Source: an uncultured Bacteroidia bacterium
Lineage (GTDB): Bacteria; Bacteroidota; Bacteroidia; NS11-12g; UBA955
Assembly: GCA_938086785.1 (NCBI GenBank)
Contig: CALKCM010000014.1
Coordinates: 1-64,000, forward strand
Direction: 5' to 3'
Length of the DNA: 64,000 bases
How positions within the stretch are numbered: the first letter of the stretch is position 1; every line of letters starts with the position of its first letter. Below the pieces are notes generated by a model, which saw only the letters and a program-made list of their open reading frames with translations, made no database searches and was not told the DNA's origin. Positions 50,669 through 62,500 of the stretch are shown here, in pieces. The position numbers and the translations under genes are program-made.

Positions 50669-50696
50669 TTAGAGATTATTGCCGTTAAGTGATATA

Positions 50697-50726
50697 AAAA
50701 AAGGCCTTCAATTGAAGGCCTTTTCT
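50697..50726. terminator. Bidirectional terminator between lysS and porE-like gene
   Basis: Perfect palindrome AAGGCCTTCAA/TTGAAGGCCTT (50701-50722) flanked by A and T runs; serves both convergent genes. Confidence 0.85.
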
Positions 50727-50729
50727 ATG

Positions 50730-53399
50730 TTAATTTCTTGGGGGTCTTGGAGCCCTTGGTTTTCTCTTTGGAATCAAGAAGTAGGTATCTCCTTCGATAT
50801 ACGATTCGGGTTTAAAGTTTCTAAATACACCTCTACCTAACATGGCATCTGCACCGTCCATTTTTTCGGGACTCAACACTTTAAATCGGGCGCGTTTTAC
50901 AATGTATCCGTTGATATCTAATTCGTCAACAACAAAGGAGTTACTTGGTAATTTCACTTTACCTACTCTAATCTTATCTCCACCGGACACAAAACTTCCC
51001 TTATTAATCATTTTCTTAGAGTACCATTCTGCCGCAACCTCTTTGGTAACAGCGGTATATCTTCCTACTGGATCAAATCTAAATTTCTGAGCATCTACTT
51101 TATTAATCATGCCGCTGATATATTTCTTTCCACCACTTTTAAATACCCTTGCTTTGGCGGCGTAAGAAATATCAATGACCGGTTTTACTTCTTCTACTAT
51201 CTTCTTAGCAGTGTCCTCTACAACCTTGGCATTATTGGCATCTACATTTTGCGTGATTTTAGCTGTACTCTTAATGTCTTCTGTACTGAAAAGCACAGTG
51301 GTTCTTCTGTTTTGGCGATGTTGGAATTCATCGCAATTCACGAATAATTTTCCGTCTTCCGTAATAATCTCACTTGGGTCATAATCTTCGTAATATGTTT
51401 TTGTTACTACGCCTCCTTCATTGATTTCAACCATTTTACGAGTTTTCCCCGCTATATATGGGGTTAACCCTGCGTTATTATCTGGCTCACAAGCACAATT
51501 ATTTACAAGTTCTTTTTCTCCGTATCCTTTCCAGGTAATTCGTGCAGAATCAATTTTCCACTTGCTTACCAAGTAGTCTACAGCATTTTTTGCACGTCTT
51601 GTTGCTAAATCCTCGTTATGCGCCATGCTCGCTCTACAATCGGTATGTGAACCAAGTTCAGCATACAATTTTGGATACTTTAGCATGATGCTTTTTGCAA
51701 AATCATCCAATACTTTTTCTGCATCTGGACGGATAAATGCTTTGTCCAAATCGTAATAGATAGGTAATGTAAGCAATTTTATAATGGGGTTTTCCATGCA
51801 GAAATTTCGCTGAAACGCACCACATTCCATTTCCATGGTAGAAACTTTTTGATCGTCTGCTGCAAAATAATATTCATGTTTAGGGTCCACCGGATTTGTT
51901 GGAGCACTTACTTCAATACGAAAATTCTTATCCCCTTCTATAATGACGTCATACCTTCCTGCTGCATCTGCAGTGAGATTAATTACTGAGGTATCTTTAT
52001 CATTTGTAATTCGAATGACTGCATTTGGAATCGGTTCGGCAGTTTCACAATCTGTAACAATGCCTTCTAAGGTAATGGAACAAGGCTCAATGTAAAATTT
52101 GTAAATATCAAAATTGTTTCTTTTAGTTCCTCTGTTACTAGAGAAGAATCCTGAGTTAGGTTCATCTCGGTTAAAGGTAATTCCTAAATCATCACCTCCA
52201 GAATTCATAGGAAGTTGCAGATTTTTACGTTTCTTCCAAACGGTTACATCATCGGTTGGATCGATCTTAAAGATATCTAAACCACCTGCTCCTGGCCATC
52301 CATCACTACTAAAGTATAGTTTGTTGTCTCCCTTGTTAAAAAAGGGATAGTATTCATTACCTGCTGTGTTAATATTTGGCCCTAGGTTTACTGGATCGCT
52401 CCAGGTCTTGCCTCTTCTTGTATAATTAGAAACCCAAAGGTCAAATCCACCATATCCACCTTCTCTATCGCTGGCGAAAAACATTTGTGAACCATCCGGA
52501 CTTAATGTGGGATGTCCGTAAAAACTTGCAGAATCTTCGGTACAAAAACTTAGGGGGTCTTGTATTAACCAATCCTTACCCACTTTTTTCATGGCGTAAA
52601 TCATACAGTTCTGTCCTTTCCCGTCAAGCCCATTACATTGGGTCATGTACATATTGCTAAATCGGGTATCAAAAGCCAATGCTCCATCGTTAAACTTAGT
52701 GCTGGCTTCTTCCAAAAGCTGTGGTTTACTCCATCGAACTTTACCTCGTTTGGTTGTTTTTTCCATAAACCAAATATCACTGTAGGTATTAAAGCTAATG
52801 GCGTCAATCTTTTTTGATACTCCACCCACTCTGTCAGAAGCTAGGTATAACATTTTATCTCTTCGAGATGCTATCATTGGCGCCCAGTCATCTGAGGCTT
52901 TGGTGTTGGCTTCTTTAAAATTTTCTACTTTGTATCTACTGCTATCTGGATCCCAGGTTAATTTCATTTCTAAACCTTTTCTCCGGTAAATGGCAAATGA
53001 ATCTCCAGGGACTTCTTGGAGGTAAGTCGTATAGGCCTCAACGGCATCTTCATCTTTTTCTAAATTTTTTAAGCAATCGGCTCGGTGTAAAAGCGCGTCT
53101 GTATTTTTAGGATCGTACTTTAGATACTTGTCGAAGTATTTAACTGCATTCTTGTAATCATTGGACATGCGATAGGACTCTGCTGCCACTAGGTAAGCTT
53201 TGTTTTTTGTTTCTTTATCGATTTTTCGGTCTTTACTTACTTCTGTAGCCTCTTGTGCTGCAGTTGCATAGTAGCCCTTATCATATTCTTCCTTCGCTTT
53301 CTCCAAGGAGTAGGATTTACAAGCACCTAAAAAAAGGGTTGTAGAAAGCACACTTAAATATAAGTAATGTAAAAATCTGTTTGAACTAGAATTGATCAT
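50730..53399 (-). CDS. PorE-like T9SS lipoprotein (TPR + PD40 propeller + carboxypeptidase-like + OmpA)
   Basis: An 889-residue lipoprotein with lipobox 'FLGAC'. Order of domains: TPR repeats at about 30-135; PD40/WD40-like propeller at about 160-430 ('LSPDGSQMFFASDREGGYGG', 'YYPFFNKGDNKLYFSSDGWP'); carboxypeptidase-regulatory-like domain at about 445-530 ('LEGIVTDCETAEPIPNAVI'); OmpA peptidoglycan-binding domain at about 540-700 ('ELGSHTDCRASMAHNEDLAT', 'RRAKNAVDYLVSKW'). This is the PorE architecture, which anchors the T9SS trans-envelope core to peptidoglycan. The about 190 residues beyond OmpA are an extension I do not recognise. Bacteroidota carry several paralogues of this design, so the PorE role is probable, not proven. 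Confidence 0.85.
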   Translation of the reverse strand: MINSSSNRFLHYLYLSVLSTTLFLGACKSYSLEKAKEEYDKGYYATAAQEATEVSKDRKIDKETKNKAYLVAAESYRMSNDYKNAVKYFDKYLKYDPKNTDALLHRADCLKNLEKDEDAVEAYTTYLQEVPGDSFAIYRRKGLEMKLTWDPDSSRYKVENFKEANTKASDDWAPMIASRRDKMLYLASDRVGGVSKKIDAISFNTYSDIWFMEKTTKRGKVRWSKPQLLEEASTKFNDGALAFDTRFSNMYMTQCNGLDGKGQNCMIYAMKKVGKDWLIQDPLSFCTEDSASFYGHPTLSPDGSQMFFASDREGGYGGFDLWVSNYTRRGKTWSDPVNLGPNINTAGNEYYPFFNKGDNKLYFSSDGWPGAGGLDIFKIDPTDDVTVWKKRKNLQLPMNSGGDDLGITFNRDEPNSGFFSSNRGTKRNNFDIYKFYIEPCSITLEGIVTDCETAEPIPNAVIRITNDKDTSVINLTADAAGRYDVIIEGDKNFRIEVSAPTNPVDPKHEYYFAADDQKVSTMEMECGAFQRNFCMENPIIKLLTLPIYYDLDKAFIRPDAEKVLDDFAKSIMLKYPKLYAELGSHTDCRASMAHNEDLATRRAKNAVDYLVSKWKIDSARITWKGYGEKELVNNCACEPDNNAGLTPYIAGKTRKMVEINEGGVVTKTYYEDYDPSEIITEDGKLFVNCDEFQHRQNRRTTVLFSTEDIKSTAKITQNVDANNAKVVEDTAKKIVEEVKPVIDISYAAKARVFKSGGKKYISGMINKVDAQKFRFDPVGRYTAVTKEVAAEWYSKKMINKGSFVSGGDKIRVGKVKLPSNSFVVDELDINGYIVKRARFKVLSPEKMDGADAMLGRGVFRNFKPESYIEGDTYFLIPKRKPRAPRPPRN

Positions 53400-53613
53400 A
53401 ATGTAGTTGTCTTACTGAGGTAAACGTTACAATCCTCAAAATAAGTGCTTTGAGGTCAAAGAAAAAAATATATTTTACTCTGCTTTCTAAAGCAAAACAG
53501 GGTATTTTAGAATGGTGAATTTTGATTTAATTCCAAGCTTTCATGGAATAAATAGGTGTTTTGAATATGCAAAAATTTTGGAAATCAACTCAAATAAATT
53601 TGAAACATTAAGC

Positions 53614-53913
53614 CTAGTGGTTAATTTTCAATCGGTGCACTACCATCGAGTCTCCAAAGCTCACATTTACCAGGTAAAGGCCATTGGGCACTTTATGGAT
53701 GTCTAGCGTCGTTGAAATACCAAAAGAGGTGTGTGTGAGTATTTTTTGTCCAAGAATGGAATAGAGTTCAATGGTTACTAATTGTTGCTCTTCCACACTA
53801 ATAGTCACTTGCTTATTTGCAGGATTAGGCAATATCTGGATGGTTCCATTATCTGCTTTGAGTGCGCCTGCAATGTAAAATACAAAGCTGAGTAAGACGA
53901 TTTTAACCTTCAT
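53614..53913 (-). CDS. Stand-alone T9SS type A sorting-domain protein
   Basis: A 99-residue protein: signal peptide (about 1-20) followed almost at once by a complete T9SS type A C-terminal domain ('IQILPNPANKQVTISVEE', 'IELYSILGQKIL', 'NGLYLVNVSFGD', ending 'MVVHRLKIN'). There is no cargo domain. It could be a truncated gene, a small surface or regulatory protein, or a decoy for the T9SS. It lies between the PorE-like gene and the M1 peptidase, all on the same strand, 28 bases downstream of the latter. Confidence 0.8.
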   Translation of the reverse strand: MKVKIVLLSFVFYIAGALKADNGTIQILPNPANKQVTISVEEQQLVTIELYSILGQKILTHTSFGISTTLDIHKVPNGLYLVNVSFGDSMVVHRLKINH

Positions 53914-53941
53914 GCTTAATATTAATCAATTTTCATGCCAA

Positions 53942-56341
53942 TTAGAGTATTTGGCTTGACTTTAGGAGGTTTTCAACCTTTAATTTTTCGGTGGAGGGTA
54001 GTTTAGCCACTTCTTTTTTAATTTGGTCTAAATTCCCAGAAAGTCCTTTAAGTGTAGATAAGGCAGGCCCTGTTAGACGTCTATTAAAACTGGTTAGCGC
54101 TTCAATAAGGTTCGCAATAACTAAAGTATTTGACAATTTTAAGGACTTAATCGCTCGAAAGGCATTGATTCGAGTTCTAAACTCATAAGATGAACCTGCA
54201 AAGTCTGCGATTAAATTGCGATTTATTTGGTTTTCGGGTTGGTTTCCAATAGCATTGAGTGCGAGGTATTTAATTTTAATGTTATGTGCCTGACCGTCGG
54301 TGTTTTTAACCGCATCCATAATAGCAAAGGTGTCCTTATAACCGCTCAAGGCAAGTTTATCCATAGCAGAAGCTATAATTGAATAGCTCGAGTCTTTGAG
54401 GAGTTTTAGGAAAATTTCATTGTTCTTTTCTTCTGCTGATAAGGTATTTACTAGTGCTCTCCTCACCTCTACTTCTTTGGCATCAACCAGTTTTTTGGCC
54501 CAGGCATCATCCTTGGCTAATTGCTTGGCAATTTCGGCCTTTATTTGGTCAAAGGATTCGGTTTTATATGCGTTTTCTAAGGCTTCTTTTTTCATGCGAA
54601 GCGTTACCTCTTTTAATCCAAGAACTGCATCATAGCGATCCATGACAAAAGCCGCATTTTTCAATTGTGCTAAGTGCTGATCCACTGTCTTTTTAAAGGT
54701 TACATTCTTCAAAACAAAGCTTCCTTCGTCAAATAGAGCAAAAGAGATAGGTCCTTTATCGCCTTTATTAAAAGAAACCGTTTGCATGGCCTTATCAATC
54801 ATTACAGTTTGCCTGTCCACAGTTCCATTGGCATAATAAACGGCCAAATCTATGGGCATTTTAAATAAGCCAACCGTTTCTCTCATTTCCTGGGTTTGTT
54901 CTATTTTCAATTGAACCTGATTGTCATTTTCAATGAGTTCTACCTCGTAATTTGGTTCTCCACCTCTGTGCACCCATTGGTCTAAGAACCAATCCATATT
55001 TAATCCTGTGGCATCTATCATGGCTCTTTGCAGGTCATGGGTTTCGACTCCTTTAAATGCATTGCGGTTTAAATAGAGGTTTATTCCACGGTTAAAATTT
55101 GTGCGACCCATCACATGCTGCATCATGTAAAGCACGCTTGCTCCTTTAGGATAATGTCGGGCAGTTCCTCCCTCACTGTGGGCAACAGGCAAATCATCTT
55201 TAAGGCCGGCTGCCAAGGCGCTATTCATTCTACCTCTAAAGTACCAATACATATCGCTTTTAGTACCTATTTCTGATTCAAAAATGCCAGGGTAATAGGT
55301 GGCAAAGCTTTCTTGAAGCCAGTGATCTCCGTCATTGCGGGCCGTAATTAAATCACCAAACCACTGATGCGTGGCCTCGTGGCAGTTTACCATCACATAA
55401 TTTCTATCTAAGTAGGCTCGTTCATCTACCCAAAAGAAATCACCAAAGATGGTGGCGCTGGTGTTTTCCATGGCTCCATACATGAAGTCTTGCACCATGG
55501 CTTGAGCATATTTGCCCCATGCATATTTATATCCTGTTTCTTTTTCCAAAAAATCGAGGATTTCTTCGGTATACCTGCTAGATGGTTCTACCCTTTCTGG
55601 ATGCTCAGGGTAATACCAAAACTCAGTTTCTACGCCTCCTTTTGTTCGCCCCTTCTTCACTGCATATTTATCAATAGCCAGCATTAATAAATAGCCCGCG
55701 TGTGGGTTGTTGATTTTATAATGCCATTGAGTTCCTTCATTTTTAGTGGTCTTTTCTATTAGTTTACCATTTGATAAAACCCGGTAGGCAGAATCAAATG
55801 TCACGCGTACTTCAGTAATAAACTTATCGGCTCTATCGTCCACCATAGGAATCCAATGTCGGTGATCTATGCCTTGTCCTTGAGTCCATACTTGTCTTCT
55901 TGTTTCATGAACCAAATCTTTCGATGGAGGTTGATTCCACCCTATAAAATAGATCCCCTTTTTTGGGGTAGCTTCATACGAGATGCGCAATTTATGAACT
56001 GTGTTGTACATCTGTTTGAGTTTTGGGTAAAACACAATGCCTCCTTTTACCTGCTTGTAATTCACCGCCAACCCGTCAATGAAAGCATTTTCAATGGAAA
56101 TATCTATCCCATCCAAAAAAAACGTATCTACATCATCTTGCCTTGTGGCAAAGGTGTGGGTCACTTCTCCAATTACCTTTTTGCTCTCGGGTTCAAAACG
56201 AACGTTCAAGGACATATGGGTTACATCGATATTTCTACTTCGCTGATGCGAGCCTGCATCTTCGTAATAACTGTGAACTTCTTTTGTTTGTGCTTGGAGG
56301 GAAGATCCCAGAAGAATGAAAACGATGAATAAATTGCGCAT
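53942..56341 (-). CDS. M1 family aminopeptidase
   Basis: A 799-residue exported zinc aminopeptidase. Signal peptide 'LFIVFILLGSSLQAQ'. The M1 motifs are complete: exopeptidase 'YGAMENTSATIF' (GAMEN), zinc 'NCHEATHQWFGDLI' (HExxH) with the third ligand Glu in 'LQESFATYY', and a later catalytic Tyr region. The C-terminal half is helical ARM/HEAT-like (about 560-799), as in other M1 enzymes. Probably periplasmic, removing N-terminal residues from peptides for nutrition. It lacks a T9SS tail. Confidence 0.93.
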   Translation of the reverse strand: MRNLFIVFILLGSSLQAQTKEVHSYYEDAGSHQRSRNIDVTHMSLNVRFEPESKKVIGEVTHTFATRQDDVDTFFLDGIDISIENAFIDGLAVNYKQVKGGIVFYPKLKQMYNTVHKLRISYEATPKKGIYFIGWNQPPSKDLVHETRRQVWTQGQGIDHRHWIPMVDDRADKFITEVRVTFDSAYRVLSNGKLIEKTTKNEGTQWHYKINNPHAGYLLMLAIDKYAVKKGRTKGGVETEFWYYPEHPERVEPSSRYTEEILDFLEKETGYKYAWGKYAQAMVQDFMYGAMENTSATIFGDFFWVDERAYLDRNYVMVNCHEATHQWFGDLITARNDGDHWLQESFATYYPGIFESEIGTKSDMYWYFRGRMNSALAAGLKDDLPVAHSEGGTARHYPKGASVLYMMQHVMGRTNFNRGINLYLNRNAFKGVETHDLQRAMIDATGLNMDWFLDQWVHRGGEPNYEVELIENDNQVQLKIEQTQEMRETVGLFKMPIDLAVYYANGTVDRQTVMIDKAMQTVSFNKGDKGPISFALFDEGSFVLKNVTFKKTVDQHLAQLKNAAFVMDRYDAVLGLKEVTLRMKKEALENAYKTESFDQIKAEIAKQLAKDDAWAKKLVDAKEVEVRRALVNTLSAEEKNNEIFLKLLKDSSYSIIASAMDKLALSGYKDTFAIMDAVKNTDGQAHNIKIKYLALNAIGNQPENQINRNLIADFAGSSYEFRTRINAFRAIKSLKLSNTLVIANLIEALTSFNRRLTGPALSTLKGLSGNLDQIKKEVAKLPSTEKLKVENLLKSSQIL

Positions 56342-56535
56342 AAGCTGCGAAAATAGTACTTTGTTTTTGATACTGCCAAAGAGCTTTCTGATTCCACAGA
56401 ATATCCCATTTTAAAGGGAGGAAATTCAATGAAGTGTACTCAAAAAAGAGGCAATTCTGATTTAAAAACGTATTTCATAAGATGCGACTCAACATTTATC
56501 AACCATAATCTACTTATAAATTCAAAAATTTAAAC

Positions 56536-56543
56536 TAATTTTG
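56536..56543 (+). promoter_or_regulatory. -7 box TAATTTTG of the giant PKD gene
   Basis: Ends 10 bases before the GTG start at 56554. Confidence 0.45.
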
Positions 56544-56553
56544 ACTTAAACAC

Positions 56554-59500
56554 GTGATTATTAAAAGAGTACAACTCATACTTTTCTGTATACTTGCTGT
56601 CTTATTTAGTTCTCAAATTAAGGCTCAGGGGAACAAACTTTCCATTCGATCTACGAGTCCAAAAAATATTAGCATCTGTGGTTTTTCGGATACCTCGAGA
56701 ATTACAGTCTACAATATAAGTTCTAGTGTTATTAACGGAAGCACGCTGAGGTTAAACTTGCCCCCTGGAGTGAATTATGTTGCAGGGTCATTGGTTTCAT
56801 CCACTGTATCGGAGTCCAACATTACAAATCCAAATCGCCCTATTTTCAAATCGGGAAAGTTATTGTTAGCACAATCCTATACCCTTCGTGTGTCCCTTAA
56901 AGCTGATTGTGAGTTAATGTACAAATTGGGAGGTTCATTTCAACCACAAATTGATGTAAGAGTCGATTATGCAGGTAACTTTGACTTAGGTAGCTCATTG
57001 CCCTTTGCTCCAAATGTGCCATCACCCGTTTTAAGTTCCATTACCAATAGAAGCTATACCGGAGATGTGGGCAGATCATTTGTAAGGAAATACACCATTA
57101 AAAACTTTGGGAAAGGCCCCATTGAGGAATTTTATTTCTATCGCATAAATGGAAAGGATTTAAAGACCACTGTTCAAAAGGAGTTTGTTTCAACGTTGGT
57201 TGGAGATACACTTAAAACCAAAATAACCAAAGCCCAGATAAGTCAAATAGGCAATAAGGATTCTTTTTTTGATAGAAATGAGTCCATTGAGTTTTCCGAT
57301 ACCATCAGTATTCAGGGATGTAGATCCTTAGGGACTAATTTCTTCATGATGTGGGGCTGCAATAATCAATTGTGCCAAATTATAAAAAATAATGGGTTGG
57401 TGAATATTAGCACCAAAGCGCCCAATATTAAATCTTGGGCTAAGTCTAGCTCAAGCACTTGCCAGAATAATACGATAGCCAATTCACAGGAGCTTGTGAT
57501 TACCAATACAGGCCAGTTGGCCGCTATAAATGGTGAAGTTTATATTTATCAGTCCTACGGAAATACAGCGAGCTTTTATAAGTACTTGTACAGCAGGATT
57601 GATACTAGCAGCATTTTCATTCGTAAATCAAGGAATGGGAAACAGCAGCGAATTTATCCTACTTCAGTCGAGAATAACCAAACCTATTCTTGCTTAGGAA
57701 AGGATCCTATTGGTAGTTTTTTACTCAATTTTGGGGATTTAGAACCTGGGGATAGTCTCATAATTAATTGGGATTTGTATAAATGTGCTCCAACGAATTG
57801 TGGCTCCTCATTTTATAACCAAGGCTGGTCTTACAGAGTAAATTATTCTGATGCTTGTGGGGATAGGCAGAGTACCTATCAGCGTTCAGGTAAATCGGGC
57901 GCCTTATCTAGAGCTTCATTAAGTGTTAATGCCCCCACGGATATTGCCAGTGGAATAACTGAAAAAATAATTTATACGTTTAATTCAACCAATTTCCTGC
58001 CGATGGATACTTCGGCAAAAATATATATTGACTTAATTCTTCCAAAGACCCTGAGCCATAGTTTAAGTACCAAGGATTTTTATATTAGCAACTATAGATT
58101 AACCAATTCTTGGTATCCGGATAGTGTTGAGAAACACGGCGATACCATTCGCGGATATTTTGGTAACCGTGTCAAAATGAACATTACAAATGGGGAATTG
58201 TACATTAATGTGACGGGTAATTGCAGCAACTCAAAAAAGAATGAAAACTTGCCTGTTACCCTCCAAGTAAAATACAATACGAATGCCAATTGCAACCCCA
58301 ATGTTTGGATTAATATGGCTTGCAATACGGCGAGTATTAAGGTTCATTGTGACTTTAGTTGTTCTGGCGGAATGCAATTCAAAAATTTTGATGTTAAGCG
58401 AATCAATTTTGGCCTTCCAGACAATGATAATGATGGATTGGCAGATAAAACGGGCACTTTAGATACGAGTAAACTACGCACGGAGCGGGCCATGTACGGA
58501 GATACTATTTTAGCCAGCTTTTACGGAAGACCTAAGAGCGCGGGTGGATCAAATAGAGCCTGGAGCAATGGCTTTGCTCAAAGTATAGTTTCTTACGGTA
58601 AGTGCTTGGAGGTAATAGATGCCGAGCTTGTTGTGATTAAAGGCTCAACCTTATTTAGTTCTGGATGTACAACCGTCAAACATAAAAAGACAGTTGCAGG
58701 GAATAATGCCACCTTTAATTTTGACTTTTCCGTTGATTCTATTTTTGGCGCGGGCTGTTTAAATTCTACTTATAGATATTCGAGAAATGATAGTCTCATA
58801 TTAAAAGTGCGTTATCGCATTGCGGAAAATATAGGTGGAAGTACCGTAAATCTCCTATTTAAAAATAGATATTACTTATCGAATTATGCCAGTCCAACCT
58901 TAGCTCAATCCTATCAATGTGATACATTTAATGGGAGGCTCACGTATTTAGGCTATTACTTTACCAATTATGGGAGAGACAATAGACTTTACGGCACTTG
59001 TGGGGCTTTAACTGTCAATCAAAGTTTTTATTTAGGAATTGGAAAATGTTGCAACAACTATTCTGGAAATGATGCCTTTCCATACGAGTATAGGAACTGG
59101 GCCACTATGGATAAATTAAGGATTCATTTGCCTAAGGGAATGGGTTTCTTAAGTGCTAATTTTTATCAATTAAGAACCACTGGTAGGGGCTCGTCGGTGC
59201 GGGAAAATGTATTAGATATAAAACCCCTTGCGGGTTATAATAACCCCATCGTTTTTGACTTAAAAAAGCTGTATAAAGCGAATGGAGGGGCTGTAAATGC
59301 AGGGGATGATGGCTTTAACGGCTATGTTTCCTTCCGTTTGCAACCGCTTTGCGATTTTCCTCCGGACGTTCCACAAATCATAGATTATGACTATGTTTTT
59401 GAGAAGCACAATGCTCTTGGAATTGGTTTTGATACGTTGTTTTCTAAGATAATAGGAACCAGTGATAGGGTTACGTTAGCTAAGCCAAAAATTGCGATGA

Positions 59501-62500
59501 TTCCCGATATTCAAACGGTCTATGCCAATACAGATACTGCGGAGTGGGAGTTGCGTTATTCTAACTCTAGCACTTCATTTCAGGTGTATAACGTTTGGCT
59601 GTCTCAAAAAAAGAATAATAATATTAAGATTGTTGAAATATGGGATGTGGAGAATGATACTCTTGTAAAACCAACCAATGATATTTTTAGAGCGGGGCCA
59701 TTGGGAGCTGGAAAAGTGAGAAGGTTCAAAATTAGAGCTACATATAATAATTGTTCACCGGATAGTTTAATTATTTATGGTGCTTGGGCTTGTGACGGAT
59801 ATCCGATTAATTTTTCTTCGTATGACTGTACTCCGGAAAAAATGACCTTATTGCTTGAGCCTAAAAATACCAGGCTGCAATTAACGCTTGAAGATAGTGC
59901 AGCACTCCTAAATCTTTGTTCTGAAAATAAAATGGAAGTTTTATTGGAGAATATTCAGGATGTTAATTCCTATTCAAATAAACTTCAACTTGTATTGCCT
60001 ATTGGTATGAAAATAGTGCCTGGGACAATTCAAGTGGAATATCCAACAGGCAAAGCAATGGTATCTCTTCCCATGCCAGATTTGGTCACTGGAACAACGG
60101 TGCAATGGGATTTGGATAAATTATTACCTGGTTTTTCTAAAGGGTTTAGTGGCACAGCCGATACTTCTATGAACAAAGTGAGGGTTGTTTTTAAAACCAC
60201 CACGAATTGCGATTATGCTTCGGGGAGTTACATGATTGCAAAAGCGGAAGCAAATATTAATTGCGGAGACCCTGTTTTGGTTGTCCCGGCATATAGCAGA
60301 CCCTTAGATATTATAGGAATTACAAGACCATATTATACACTAGCAGAGATTAAGTCTGATTCAATTTTACCTTGCACTAAACCTTTCGATGTATCCATTA
60401 AGTCTATTATTTTGGGTCCTGATAAAACAGCGATTAAGGATCGGATAGAAATACTTATACCGGAGGGAATGTCATGGGATTCTTCTTATTTTTATAAAAT
60501 CAGAAATGCTCCTTTTAAAGACTCTTTTGTAATTTCTGATATAAATGGGGCGACTCTGGTTAGCTGGTTACTGCCGCCAAATATAAAGCCTGGGGATAGT
60601 ATCGAATTTAAGACGCGATTTAATGCCAAATCAGAGAATTTCTTTTGTGGAGTGACGGATTTATCTGTGAGAACTGTGGTGGTTCAATCGGCATTATGTG
60701 TTGAAACCAATAAGTATTGCGATATAAAAGTTGTTACGGGCGGGGAGTTAATTAACCCTGTTGTAGATAAGGCTAGTCTTAAATTATCTCCATTAAATTC
60801 GACCTCTTACATGCTCAGAGGAGATTCGGAAAAGGTTGACTTATCCTATGTTGTGCGAAATGATGGCCAAAATATTAGTTCTAGTCAGGCCATTATTGTT
60901 AACTACTATTTTGATAAAAATGCAAATGGCAAATGGGATGTTTCGGATAAGTTTTTGAGTTCAGATACATTGAATAAAACACTAAAAAAGAACGAGCAGG
61001 TGAATGTATCAAAATCTATGGGTATAGTTGCTGGGGAGTCTTGTGCGATTATAGCAATAATAGATTCTTCGGCATGTAGTTGCTTATATGCGCAAATGAT
61101 ATTTCCAGCGCCTCGCTTAATTAATGCAGGTCGGGATACGGCCATATGTTCTGGTTCGCTGCTTTTAGTTGGGGGGATCAATAATTATAGATTTAGATAT
61201 TCATGGAATAACCGCTCGATACTGAATGATCCTTCTAAAGCAAGAACCTTATTTATTGCTAATAACCAATCGGGTAAACCAGAACAATATGACCTTGTTC
61301 TCAGTACTGATAGAGGCGAATGTTTTAGTAAAGACACCGTGAAAGTAGTGGTAAATCCATTGCCGCAACTTTCGATGAACTTTAAAGATACCCAAATTTG
61401 TACGGGTGCTTGGTTGAATCTCGCGCCAAAAATAAACAGTGGTGTTTTGCCCTTTATATATTCTTGGAAAAGTTCAGTCCCTCTGAAGGATAGCACAAAG
61501 GAAAGCCTCTATGTAAAGCCAGATTCTCATACGTTCTATCATTTGTTTTTAAAAGATAAAAATGGTTGTTCAGACTCAGATTCTGCGAACGTGCAAGTCT
61601 TTAAAAAGCCTATTGCCGAATTTAATTATCCTATTACTTGTGCAAATAAGGAATTGATTGTGAGCAATTCGAGTTTTAGAGGAACATCTAATTGGAGTAA
61701 GGTTATTTGGAGTACTTCAACTTGGGATACTGTGAACTTAGATGTAACAGCCATTCCTATGAGTGGGTTGACAGAGGCCGTTGAATTAATAGTTGTTAAT
61801 GATGCAAATTGTGCAGATACCATCAAAAAGCAAGTGAATAAAAAAGCTTTGCCAAGGGCTTTATTTACTGCAGATAATCATTGTTTAAATGCCACATTTG
61901 AACTAAAAAATGGCTCGGTTTCTGATAGTGGACGCATTATTGAGTATTATTGGCAATTTGATGATGGTTCATCATCAGGTGATCTCTTGCCAAGCCATGT
62001 TTTCAAAACAGCAGATTCTTTTAATGTATCGCTCAGAGTCAAGTCTGAATTTGATTGCACAGACTCTATTACACAAGCAGTAGTTGTTCATCCCATACCT
62101 CAAGCAGACTTTGCAGCCAATGCCCCTTGCGAGGGTCAAGCTCTAAAAATAGTAAATAAATCAACGCTTCCTAAGGGATTTATTGACTTGGTTAATTGGT
62201 CCAGTAAGTACGGGATGGGAACAGCAGATTCGCTAGAATTAATGCTTAATACCTTTGATTCATTCCAAGTAAAACTCCTTGTTTCGAGTAATTTTTCTTG
62301 CATGGATTCGGTGGAAAAACAGGTACGTGTTTTTGATAAACCAAAGGCAAATTTTAGTGTTGCGGATGTCTGCGATGGTGTTTCTTTAAATCTAATTGAT
62401 TCAAGTGAAATACGAGATGGAACGATCGATCGTTACCAATGGAAATTTGGAGATGGGAACAATTCGGGGATGATAAACCCAACCCATACCTATGGCACTG

